Shown here piece after piece: positions 1 through 6,518 of a stretch of 8,024 bases of DNA. This DNA is from Wolbachia endosymbiont of Cylisticus convexus. GTDB lineage: Bacteria > Pseudomonadota > Alphaproteobacteria > Rickettsiales > Anaplasmataceae. The stretch's first letter is position 1. Every line of letters starts with the position of its first letter. The DNA is taken from contig NZ_QPIP01000090.1 in NCBI RefSeq assembly GCF_003344345.1, positions 1 to 8,024 on the forward strand, written 5' to 3'. Both the position numbers and the translations under genes were made by a program. The notes below the pieces were generated by a model. That model was not told where the DNA came from and made no database searches. It was given only the letters and a program-made list of their open reading frames with translations.

Positions 1-558
1 AATTGCAGTTTTGTCTGTATAAAGCTTTGCCATAGCAACCCTTGAATAGGTATCAATAAAAGTTTGCTGGTCCTATACCCTTCTACATAATAAGTGTCTT
101 GAGAACCTAAGTAACCAGTGTTTCAATTTCACCATCTTTGTTCTTTCACTTTCTCTAAAGCTGCAAGTTGCTCTTCAGTTAAAATTATGCCATCTTGTGC
201 AACCTTCGCTTCAAGAGCTTTAAGTCTTTTTTTGAACGTTTCAATATCGTTTCTTAGCCATACAACCACCTTCGGAAATCCCTTTTTCTCAGCTCATTTG
301 CAGCTCTTTATTGTCCATATGCTGGAAATTCTGTTGCGATCTGCTCTTTCTATGTCTTCGGAAACTCTGTTTGCCATAAGTGATTTTTTCTTACTTATCT
401 CATGCAGTGCTTCTTCTCCTCCATTTTCATATAATTCCTTGAATCGATAAAACGTATCTCTTGAGTAGCCCATACGCTTGAGATACATTTCCTAATTGTT
501 TTGCTAGCTCTAATAACCCTAACTTTGGTTTTAGTATTTTTGCTTGTATTGTACTCAT
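1..558 (-). pseudogene. IS481-family transposase, N-terminal part, heavily decayed pseudogene
   Basis: This is the start of a DDE transposase of the type common in Wolbachia; the rest lies beyond the left edge. The original start is the ATG at 558-556, preceded by AAAGGAG eight bases upstream, giving MSTIQAKILKPKLGLLELAK. A helix-turn-helix segment ([20 protein letters not shown]) follows in another frame around 420-488. Further pieces are readable in shifted frames: ATEFPAYGQ near 309-337, VVWLRND and [14 protein letters not shown] near 195-265, GYLGSQDTYYV near 85-117, and QQTFIDTYSRVAMAKLYTDK near 5-68, which is the start of the rve/DDE core. Breaks lie near 476, 339, 265-280, 136, 119, 82 and 70, and there is an in-frame TAA just after AYGQ (near 308-310). 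Family recognition is from memory of Wolbachia IS481-like proteins. The gene is certainly inactive as written. Confidence 0.88.
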
Positions 559-631
559 ATCTAACACTCCTTTCTTTTATTATTTTATAACTTACTTTTC
601 TAAAGTGTCAGATCAAGTCTTGTTTAATACA
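1..631 (-). mobile_element. IS481-like insertion sequence, partial, transposase-proximal end
   Basis: The element contains the decayed transposase and has inserted into the tail Z gene. The Z reading frame stops matching lambda gpZ right after LTALVKV. On the minus strand the sequence there reads TGTATTAAACAAGACTTGATCTGACA. IS481 elements usually begin with TGT, so 631 is my best estimate of the boundary, with 607-631 as the plausible range. The other end and the target duplication are outside the window, so the boundary is an inference. Confidence 0.6.
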
Positions 632-851
632 CTTTTACTAAAGCTGTCAGTTTATTTCTATTAGCCTTCACAACCCTTAGTCTTTTTCTTATCAACTTCA
701 GCCTTATCTTCTTTTCCTCACTAATCTCTTTTGCTGCCTTCGATTTTAGCCATAGTGCTGTTTTGTTTAATACCCTCACTATTGCTAATTCTATTTTTCC
801 TCTTTTAGCATTTACACTTTCTATTACCTCAACTTCTATATAAACAGACAT
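624..851 (-). pseudogene. Minor tail protein Z (lambda gpZ-like), truncated by the IS
   Basis: This encodes 75 residues against about 190 in lambda gpZ. gpZ acts at the head-proximal end of the tail during tail completion. The stretch from about residue 24 to 74 (ending KANRNKLTALVKV) matches the basic N-terminal region of lambda gpZ, where an alanine-rich helix is followed by a Lys/Arg-rich segment and then by ...RIKV. The frame ends at TAA in what appears to be IS sequence, so the C-terminal 60 percent has been displaced. The start chosen is the ATG at 851, one base after the TAA of the upstream FII-like gene. An upstream in-frame ATG at 935 would overlap that gene by 83 bases and is less likely. 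The family match is from memory of the lambda protein. Confidence 0.75.
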
Positions 852-852
852 T

Positions 853-1158
853 TTACACCCCAGACGCTTCGATTCGCCAGACCATTCCAGATTTATCTCT
901 AAGTGGTGGTGTGTGTATTTTGTATTTGCAATCACCTATAACAAAAACATCTCCTACTATTGGCTTTAACACATCAAACGCACTTACTTCCAACACTAAA
1001 GTTTCTCCTACAAATTGTCCTTCACCAATCTCGTATAATTTATCTGGCTGTTGCTTTAATACTTGTACCATGTACGCCTTATTTTTCGACTCATACAAAG
1101 CTACTTCTCCTAGATGGGCAAAACAATCTTTTAATAATCTCTTAATATTCTCTTGCAT
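853..1158 (-). CDS. Head-tail attachment protein, lambda FII-like
   Basis: This is a 101-residue protein; lambda gpFII has 117. In lambda, gpFII sits on the connector after DNA packaging and forms the site where the tail docks. The sequence starts with a short amphipathic helix (residues 1-15) and then becomes a beta-rich domain (GDVFVIGDCKYKIHTPPLRD near residues 69-88). It ends in VWRIEASGV, a short strand like the end of the Phage_attach fold. Sequence similarity to lambda is weak; the assignment rests mainly on size, predicted fold and position between capsid protein E and tail gene Z. It is followed after one base by the Z start, so the two are likely coupled. The Shine-Dalgarno signal is weak (GAAAG close to the ATG). 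Confidence 0.65.
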   Translation of the reverse strand: MQENIKRLLKDCFAHLGEVALYESKNKAYMVQVLKQQPDKLYEIGEGQFVGETLVLEVSAFDVLKPIVGDVFVIGDCKYKIHTPPLRDKSGMVWRIEASGV

Positions 1159-1185
1159 TCTTTCATAAGTATGCTAGTAAGGTAT

Positions 1186-1238
1186 ATACTAGTAGAGTCC
1201 TCTTGTACCTCACCAACTTGTAGTTACTCTACCAGTAT
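1186..1238. repeat. Intergenic inverted repeat, 13-bp arms, between capsid and attachment genes
   Basis: The left arm at 1186-1198 (ATACTAGTAGAGT) is the reverse complement of 1226-1238 (ACTCTACCAGTAT) except for one position, which would be a G-U pair in RNA. The 27-base loop contains CTTGTA twice (1202-1207 and 1217-1222), 15 bases apart. The stem begins two bases past the capsid stop codon. No T run follows on the transcribed strand, so it is not a typical Rho-independent terminator. It could stabilise the 3' end of the capsid message or be a remnant repeat. Confidence 0.6.
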
Positions 1239-1239
1239 G

Positions 1240-2244
1240 TTATGCTATAGTGACTTTTACTAATGTTCCTGGTCTGTGGCACATTGGCAATGGATTCGAC
1301 TGCGTATGTAAATCGGTCCCTCTATCAAATCTTCTTAGCTCTTGTTTTGCATAGAGTGGCTGTCCTAGAGTATTTACTGTCTCATTAAAATCTGCTGGTG
1401 CAAAATATGTTGTAAATGTGCTCGCTGTTCCTAGTGGAAAACAGTGCCCTGTATCTCTTTCTATAAATCTTCTCACCGTTCCTTCAGGGTCAGTTGCTTG
1501 CCCTCTATACTCCTCAAATGTGATTCCGCAGAACGTAAATCCTGACCTCATATCGTTCCTTAGCGCTGCTCCTTCTTGCCATCTTTCATATGCTTCTTTC
1601 ACTTTACTATGCGAAGTTAATGCATCAAAAAACTCAGGACTTACCAAGGCATGAACTCCTGTCATATATTCACCACTTAGGTTATCTTCTATGTGCCTCA
1701 ATACTTCCATACACTTACGTTTTACATCAGTTGTTGCTGTTCTAAAGGCAAAATTTACTACTTTTGGTGTAATTTCAAATTCGTTGTACAGATTTAATAA
1801 TTCTGACCCATCAGCATCTAAAATTATTCCTTTGAGCGCTCCCATCCGCAAATGCTCCAACGTTATTGCATGTTTGTTTCTCATCAATTGCAAATGGTCC
1901 GTTATTACATCTGCCAGCGCTTTCAGTTCACTCTCTGATCCAAATGCTCTTATTCCCTGTACTTCCTCTGGTAATACTACATCATCATGTGGAATATGTG
2001 GAATCGTAAATGTTCTTACCTTTCTTTTTCCTCTTTTTCCTACTGTTGCTGGTGCTCCTGGCACTTGTGTTGGTAGTAGACTTAAAACTCCATTATGTTC
2101 TTCTATGGTAATATGTCTAAATCTCACTGACCTACTTGGAAACAAATTTAGATTTTCAACTCGTCCATAATTTATCGGCAATATATTTATCGCATTTGTT
2201 AGTGCCGTCATGCTAAATGCTGGATTTGTAAATGGATTTTGCAT
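1240..2244 (-). CDS. Major capsid protein, lambda gpE family
   Basis: This is the coat subunit that builds the icosahedral head (Phage_cap_E family, HK97 fold). From the ATG at 2244 it has 334 residues; lambda gpE has 341. The start MQNPFTNPAFSMTALTNAIN is preceded by AGGGGG (2255-2260) ten bases upstream. A longer reading from 2319 would overlap the decoration gene and has no comparable ribosome site. Visible family features are the N-terminal arm, the P-domain stretch with IPHIPHDDVVLPEEVQGIRAFG near residues 82-103, and the C-terminal part with CGITFEEYRG and the late aromatic/proline-rich segment. The frame is fully open with no sign of decay, unlike the portal and terminase. It lies just downstream of gpD, as in lambda. 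Confidence 0.92.
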   Translation of the reverse strand: MQNPFTNPAFSMTALTNAINILPINYGRVENLNLFPSRSVRFRHITIEEHNGVLSLLPTQVPGAPATVGKRGKRKVRTFTIPHIPHDDVVLPEEVQGIRAFGSESELKALADVITDHLQLMRNKHAITLEHLRMGALKGIILDADGSELLNLYNEFEITPKVVNFAFRTATTDVKRKCMEVLRHIEDNLSGEYMTGVHALVSPEFFDALTSHSKVKEAYERWQEGAALRNDMRSGFTFCGITFEEYRGQATDPEGTVRRFIERDTGHCFPLGTASTFTTYFAPADFNETVNTLGQPLYAKQELRRFDRGTDLHTQSNPLPMCHRPGTLVKVTIA

Positions 2245-2281
2245 TTTTTCTTTTCCCCCTTTTGTATTTTTAATAGTTTTT

Positions 2282-2653
2282 TTAAGCTCCCTTGCGGATA
2301 ATGATCCCTCGTGCTTCAAGTTGCTTTATTGCTTCAGCTTTCTGTTCTTCAGTGATATTTGCTGGCCACACAACCGCATGATCTGCTAGTATTGCACCAC
2401 GAGTAATAATTACTGCTTTGGCATTTTCTGTCGCATTTACATCACTTACTATTGCACCTATTGCTGTTTGTGTGCCATCTGTTCCAGCAGGATTAAGTAC
2501 TCTAATAAAACCATCTTCCGTCTTTTTGGCAACTACTGCACCAAGCTTAAGATTTTGACCTTTAGCTACTGTTATTTGGTCTCTTGAATATAGGTTGGAC
2601 ACTTCATATTTCAGAAGATCTCCTAAATTATTTGTTTCAGTTATGCTTGTCAT
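2282..2653 (-). CDS. Head decoration protein, lambda gpD family
   Basis: This is a 123-residue protein; lambda gpD has 110. The family (HDPD) forms trimers that bind the expanded capsid surface and stabilise the head after DNA entry. The N-terminal arm (residues 1-20) is followed by a beta-rich core with SRDQITVAKGQNLKLGAVVA near 23-42. The C-terminal half contains AKAVIITRGAILADHAVVWP near 79-98. The final segment (about 99-123: an EEQ/A-rich helix, then GIIIRKGA) is typical of phage forms longer than the lambda protein. The ATG at 2653 has a strong Shine-Dalgarno sequence (AGGGGGAG) five bases upstream. It ends 37 bases before the capsid start, which is close enough for coupled expression. 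Confidence 0.92.
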   Translation of the reverse strand: MTSITETNNLGDLLKYEVSNLYSRDQITVAKGQNLKLGAVVAKKTEDGFIRVLNPAGTDGTQTAIGAIVSDVNATENAKAVIITRGAILADHAVVWPANITEEQKAEAIKQLEARGIIIRKGA

Positions 2654-2703
2654 ATTTCTCCCCCTTTTTCCTTTGTTTATTCCGCTGTGTTTAAAGTCGC
2701 TAT

Positions 2704-2777
2704 TCGCCGCGGTAAAAGATACGTTGCTCTATAATTGGCTATTCTGGCGCATTTTGAACACTTATTTACCGCGGCGA
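2704..2777. repeat. GC-rich inverted repeat (perfect 13-bp arms) in the C-D intergenic gap
   Basis: TCGCCGCGGTAAA at 2704-2716 is exactly reverse-complemented at 2765-2777, with 48 bases between. Two more base pairs form outside the arms after one mismatch. A third partial copy (TACCGCGC) is at 2783-2790. An outer 7-bp pair, AAAGTCG at 2693-2699 and CGACTTT at 2802-2808, could close the whole structure and would include the end of the protease gene. Each arm holds the palindrome CCGCGG, and the GC content is far above that of the surrounding DNA. It fills most of the 138-base gene-free gap at 2654-2791. It may be a Wolbachia palindromic repeat; that identity is an inference. Confidence 0.75.
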
Positions 2778-2791
2778 TTATATACCGCGCA

Positions 2792-3079
2792 TCAAATGCC
2801 CCGACTTTTCGCTACCTGCATCATCAAGTCTTCCGGTGTATTTTGCGGTATTGTACTCATTATCTCTGTCTTCTTCGTTCTCTCCGCCAGTGTTGACATT
2901 AATATCTCTTGGGCTTGCTTTGCATTTACATCCTGTTCAATAAATTCTCCTATCTTTTCTGGCATCTTTGATAAATTACATAAACGTATTAATTCAAGAA
3001 CTTCAGTACGATAGCTGTCATTCTTGATTTTATTAGTTAAATTATCAGTTTCTAGGTCAGTTGTAGTTTTCTCATTCAT
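2792..3079 (-). CDS. Nested scaffold-like product within gene C (Nu3 analogue), internal start
   Basis: An in-frame ATG at 3079 would give a separate 95-residue protein equal to residues 257-351 of the head protease. In lambda, the scaffold Nu3 is made in the same way from an internal start in gene C. Here the start is preceded by AGGAG (3087-3091) at the ideal distance of seven bases, a better site than that of the full-length protein. The product is polar and helical, rich in Glu/Lys/Asn/Thr, with no protease motifs, which fits a scaffold. It is shorter than lambda Nu3 (about 133 residues). The claim that it is made is an inference from the ribosome site and from lambda. Confidence 0.6.
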   Translation of the reverse strand: MNEKTTTDLETDNLTNKIKNDSYRTEVLELIRLCNLSKMPEKIGEFIEQDVNAKQAQEILMSTLAERTKKTEIMSTIPQNTPEDLMMQVAKSRGI

Positions 3080-3847
3080 AGTAATACTCCTATTTTTATT
3101 AATAGATGAAAGAATTGTCATTCCATCAGCAAGTCCTATCTCTATTGCTTTCTCACCAAAATATAGCCCTGCTTCCGTTGATTTGATTTTCTCCGTGGAC
3201 AAATTTCTGTTTCGTGCTATGAGCTGGACAAACATCTCATACAGGCGATTTACCTCTTCTTTTAAGCTTTCCATACTTTCTGATGTTATTGGCTCATGCG
3301 GATTTAAATCGTTTTTTCTCTTTCCTGCAAATACTGTGGTATATTTTACCCCCTGTTTTTCATCAAATCCACTTTGATCAACGTGACTTGCTATTACTCC
3401 TATGCTTCCAACTCCTGAAGTCCTCGTTACCAATACTTTTTCAGCACTTGACGCTATCGCATACGCTGCGGAATACGCATCATCATTTGCTATTGCTATG
3501 ATCTTTTTTAATGCCCTTGCTTCGTAAATAAAGTCAGAAAGGTCGAATATACCGTTTACTTCCCCTCCGGGGCTGTCTATGTCCAAAATTATTGTTTCTA
3601 CTTCTTCATTTATTAAAGCTTCTTCTACCTCTTCACGTATCTTCTCATATGATGTCATCCCTAAAATATCGTCAAAAGCTTCTGTATTCTTCGTCAAGAT
3701 TCCATGTATTGGTATTACTTTTATTCTCCTTTCACTATTTCTTACTGCATGTTTTATATTTTTAAACGTCGGATGTTTTGCCGCATGTAATGATAATAGT
3801 TCAAAACTCCTTGGTTCAAGCATTAATGGTTTTCCTAAGAGCATCAT
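2792..3847 (-). CDS. S49-family head maturation protease, lambda gpC-like
   Basis: This is a 351-residue ClpP/SppA-type serine protease that enters the procapsid and clears scaffold and connector parts during head maturation. The protease domain covers about residues 40-250. DSPGGEVNG (91-99) is the oxyanion strand. NDDAYSAAYAIAS (121-133) holds the likely nucleophile Ser126, and TSGVGSIGVIA follows at 143-153. AGKRKNDLNP (174-183) holds Lys178, which lies 52 residues after Ser126, the same spacing as the Ser-Lys dyad I recall for Bacillus SppA. Residues 257-351 form a polar helical tail that can also be made separately. Lambda gpC is longer (439). The start ATG at 3847 overlaps the portal stop as ATGA, so coupling is likely; a second Met follows immediately and fits the weak AAGGG site better. 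Confidence 0.9.
   Translation of the reverse strand: MMLLGKPLMLEPRSFELLSLHAAKHPTFKNIKHAVRNSERRIKVIPIHGILTKNTEAFDDILGMTSYEKIREEVEEALINEEVETIILDIDSPGGEVNGIFDLSDFIYEARALKKIIAIANDDAYSAAYAIASSAEKVLVTRTSGVGSIGVIASHVDQSGFDEKQGVKYTTVFAGKRKNDLNPHEPITSESMESLKEEVNRLYEMFVQLIARNRNLSTEKIKSTEAGLYFGEKAIEIGLADGMTILSSINKNRSITMNEKTTTDLETDNLTNKIKNDSYRTEVLELIRLCNLSKMPEKIGEFIEQDVNAKQAQEILMSTLAERTKKTEIMSTIPQNTPEDLMMQVAKSRGI
3087..3091 (-). promoter_or_regulatory. Internal ribosome binding site in gene C
   Basis: AGGAG on the minus strand stands seven bases before an in-frame ATG (3079-3077) inside the protease gene. It supports independent translation of the scaffold-like C-terminal part. Confidence 0.65.
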
Positions 3848-5236
3848 AACCCTTTACAATCAGAGTCAAACATTAAGTTGAGACTATTTGCACGTCTTTG
3901 ATCTTCTGCTATTTCTTGATCAATTTCTTCTACATCATAATCGAGCTCCGAAACTACTTCTGCTCGACTCTTAAATCCATTCCTCACTGCCATTTGCTGT
4001 GCTTGCTGATCTTTCCAGTGGATCCACCCAATCAAATCCCTGTGGTATCCATTTTACTTCTTCTTTCGCTGCTTTTACTACTTTTTCATCTATACTCAAT
4101 TCTCCACACAGTACTGCTAATTCTAGCCATCTATTCCAAATAGGTCTACAAAACTGGAACACTATCACGTTATGCTGCAACATTGCGCACCTTCTGCGAA
4201 ACTCTATCAGCCCTGCTCGAATAGATGAATAATTAACACCTTCCTGTTAGTTGCTCATATGTTATCCCTGTACCAATCGCTATTGCCCTTAGCTGCTGTC
4301 TTATAAACGCTTCATAACTTCCTCCAACATCTGATGGCTCTGAAAATTTTATGTCCTCACCTGGATCTAAAAGCTGCATTGTTCCAGGTTCTAGGCCAGA
4401 TAGTGCTACTCCTTGCTCATTACTTTCACCTTCTCCTAAAATATTTGCCTCAGGATCGAGCCTTGTAATAAACCCTGCAAACATCGCTGCTGTCTTTTTT
4501 CTCACTAATTCTGCATCATCATATTGATCAAGTTCATAGAGCTTTAGCAGTATACTCGAAAGCCATCTCTGATTTGCCCAGGTCTCAGTGGTTTATAGAT
4601 ATGTAAAACATCGTTTGCTGGCACTCTTACTGACTCTCCAAAGGTATTTTCACCAGGGTGTTCTTTAAATAAGTAATAAGCTTCTCTTTGACCAAGCCTG
4701 TTAAACTCAATCCCGTTTCTTATTACATTACCATTTCCTAAAGTTTGATTTGTTTTATTGTCTAAATGTTCAGACTCAAGTACTTGCAGTTGTAATGGCA
4801 CAGAAAATCTATCTTCCAGCTTTCTCGTTCTTAATCTTACAAAACATTCTCCACCCTCTATCATACTTCTGCATACCAGAGCTTGTAATCCATAAAAATC
4901 ACTTATTCCACAGCTATCTGCTTCATCTGTCCATTTTAGCCATAATTCTTGCACCTTCTTTCGAAATTCTCCATCTCTTGCCTTTGATTGCGGCTTTATT
5001 CCTGTTCCAATAGAGTTACTCACTATTGTATCAATGATATTTGCTGCATACGGATTTTTTCTCACCATGTCACGTGATCGACTACGTAAAGTTTCAAGGT
5101 TTTGAGACAGCAAATTGTTTATACTTCCTGACTCTGGTTGAAAGTGAAAAAATCTTCTTCCTGAGCCTGCTGCATCCCAGGCTGAGCTTTTTATCTTTGG
5201 CTTGTTAAATAATTGTTTAAATGACTTTAATAGCAT
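3844..5236 (-). pseudogene. Portal protein (lambda gpB family), broken by three frameshifts
   Basis: The portal ring is the DNA entry channel and the nucleus for head assembly. Read across the breaks, the family can be followed almost end to end. MLLKSFKQLFNKPKIKSSAW starts at 5236, and NPYAANIIDTIVSNSIGTGI and VLHIYKPLRPGQIR follow in the first frame to about 4567. WLSSILLKLYELDQYDDAEL through GTGITYEQLTG follows in a second frame to about 4243. NYSSIRAGLIEFRRRCAMLQ through GFDWVDPL is in a third frame to about 4018, and KDQQAQQMAVRNGFKSRAEV to the stop is in a fourth. Against the Phage_portal_2 consensus (RPGQxRGxPW and LTGDLSGVNYSS) the first two breaks lack about seven and eight bases; the third is one extra base after CCACTG. 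The restored length would be about 469 residues. The start shares a TAATG with the nuclease stop. No single product can be full length as written. Confidence 0.9.
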
Positions 5237-6294
5237 TACTTTTCCTTATCTGAAATTTTTGATAACTCAGCTTCCAGCTCTTCTATTGTTGGCAAGGCTG
5301 TCTTTACATTCTCTGGTAGATTTTCAGTAATTTTATATTCTGCCAACCCTATCGGTTTATTTATGTCTTTCAATGTATACTTAGCTAGTACATTATCCTT
5401 TGACTTGCATAAAATTAATCCTATAGATGGTTGATCTGTCTCATGCTTTAGTAAATCATCAACGGCTGAAAGATAAAAATTCATTTTACCTGCATACTCT
5501 GGCTTGAAATCCTTGTCTTTTAGCTCAATTACTACAAAGCAACGTAACTTTAAATGGTAAAACAATAAATCAATATAGAAGTCTTTATTTCCAACATCTA
5601 AGTGAAACTGCCTACCAACAAATGCAAATCCTTCCCCTAGCTCAAGCAAAAACTTCTCTACATGGCCTACAAGCCCTTTTTCTACTTCTCTTTCGTGAGC
5701 ATCGTCTCCTATACTCAAAAAATCAAAAATATATGGATCTTTTAATGTATAATGCGCTAAATTTGACTGCGGAGAAGGTAACTTATCTTTGAAGTTAGTA
5801 ATAGCTTTTCCTTGACGTTTGTACAATTCACGTTCGATTTGCATCACCATTATACTACGTGACCAACCGTGCTCTATAGCCTTTTGAAAATAGAATAGTC
5901 TTTCTTTTGGATCTTTTACTTTATCTAAAATAACTACAATATGAAACCAAGGCAATTGTGCAGCAACCTGCTGCGTAAATTCAGTATCTTGATATTCTGC
6001 AGCAAATTGGCGCATATAAGTAAGATTCCTAGCGCTAAATCCCTTCATTTCTGGAAATGCGCTTCTCAAATCCTTACTTAGCTGATCTATGATTTTAGCA
6101 CCCCAGCCATGTTCTTTTTGGCGCTTCAAGATCTCTGTACCAATATGGTGATAAAGCACAATAAGCTTGCTATTTACTGCTAGTGCTGATTTATAACGAC
6201 TAGTAGCAATCTGTTCTTTGAGCTGCTCTAAAAATTCTGTATATTCTTTTGCTATAATTTTTGTCATGTGATTCCTTTCAACGATTTTTATCAT
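5236..6294 (-). CDS. YhcG/DUF1016-family PD-(D/E)XK nuclease inserted in the head operon
   Basis: This is a 352-residue protein with the two-part YhcG layout. The DUF1016 N-terminal helical domain covers about residues 15-160 (GWGAKIIDQLSKDLRSAFP, FSARNLTYMRQFA and QLPWFHIVVILDK are typical). The C-terminal nuclease domain covers about 175-340. The visible catalytic set is Asp242 in FYIDLLFYH and the E-x-K of VVIELKD (Glu257, Lys259), with EYAGKMNFYLSAVDD following. The family is known as putative nucleases on mobile elements; the substrate is unknown. It is joined to both neighbours by one-base TAATG overlaps. The start at 6294 has no clear ribosome site. Met10 at 6267 has AAAGGA five bases upstream, and family members often begin at MTxII, so 343 residues is the likelier form. 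Lambda has no gene here. Confidence 0.9.
   Translation of the reverse strand: MIKIVERNHMTKIIAKEYTEFLEQLKEQIATSRYKSALAVNSKLIVLYHHIGTEILKRQKEHGWGAKIIDQLSKDLRSAFPEMKGFSARNLTYMRQFAAEYQDTEFTQQVAAQLPWFHIVVILDKVKDPKERLFYFQKAIEHGWSRSIMVMQIERELYKRQGKAITNFKDKLPSPQSNLAHYTLKDPYIFDFLSIGDDAHEREVEKGLVGHVEKFLLELGEGFAFVGRQFHLDVGNKDFYIDLLFYHLKLRCFVVIELKDKDFKPEYAGKMNFYLSAVDDLLKHETDQPSIGLILCKSKDNVLAKYTLKDINKPIGLAEYKITENLPENVKTALPTIEELEAELSKISDKEK
6273..6278 (-). promoter_or_regulatory. Ribosome binding site favouring the shorter nuclease start
   Basis: AAAGGA on the minus strand lies five bases before the ATG at 6267-6265, the tenth codon of the longest nuclease reading. The first ATG (6294) overlaps the stop of gene W and lacks a comparable site, so it would depend on coupling. 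Confidence 0.55.
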
Positions 6295-6518
6295 TATATG
6301 ATCCCCTTACTCGTTGAAAAAACAATTTTCCTCTTTGGCTTCATACCTGCAACTTTTAACTCAGCCTTAATTCGTTGTCTTAAATTCAATAAATCATTTA
6401 TATCTACTTCTGCATAACGGACAACATGGTCACCATATGCAATTGATACTACTCTTTCTCCACTTTGTAGCTTCTTTATTGCTTGTTCAACTTGAGACAA
6501 ATACTCTTCGTTATACAT
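6294..6518 (-). CDS. Head-tail joining protein W (lambda gpW family)
   Basis: This is a 74-residue protein; lambda gpW has 68. gpW binds the portal after packaging, helps seal DNA in the head and prepares the site for FII and the tail. The expected helix-strand-strand-helix fold is visible. The first helix is YLSQVEQAIKKLQSGERV (residues 5-22), with the usual L-x-SGE turn. A hairpin follows (VSIAYGDHVVRYAEV, 23-37), then a second helix (DINDLLNLRQRIKAEL, 38-53). A basic tail with KPKRKIVF follows at about 60-67. The start overlaps the end of the terminase gene by eight bases, and the stop shares TAATG with the nuclease. It is intact. Confidence 0.88.
   Translation of the reverse strand: MYNEEYLSQVEQAIKKLQSGERVVSIAYGDHVVRYAEVDINDLLNLRQRIKAELKVAGMKPKRKIVFSTSKGII

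Noticed and set aside
118..450. Plus-strand open frame of 110 codons
   Set aside because: It is antisense to the decayed transposase, is rich in Phe/Ser/Leu as expected for a shadow of AT-rich coding DNA, and has no ribosome site or known motif.
1186..1238. Rho-independent terminator after the capsid gene
   Set aside because: The stem is AT-rich with a long loop and lacks a following T run on the transcribed strand.
1691..2170. Plus-strand open frame of 159 codons
   Set aside because: It lies wholly antisense to the well-supported capsid gene and shows no family features.
2595..3014. Plus-strand open frame of 139 codons with hydrophobic runs
   Set aside because: It crosses the start of gpD, the palindrome and the end of the protease in antisense; the hydrophobic runs reflect complementary Lys/Glu-rich codons.
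4000..4570. Programmed ribosomal frameshifting in the portal
   Set aside because: Three shifts occur, two with consensus codons missing, and there is no slippery heptamer or downstream fold at the sites. Mutation or sequence error explains them better.
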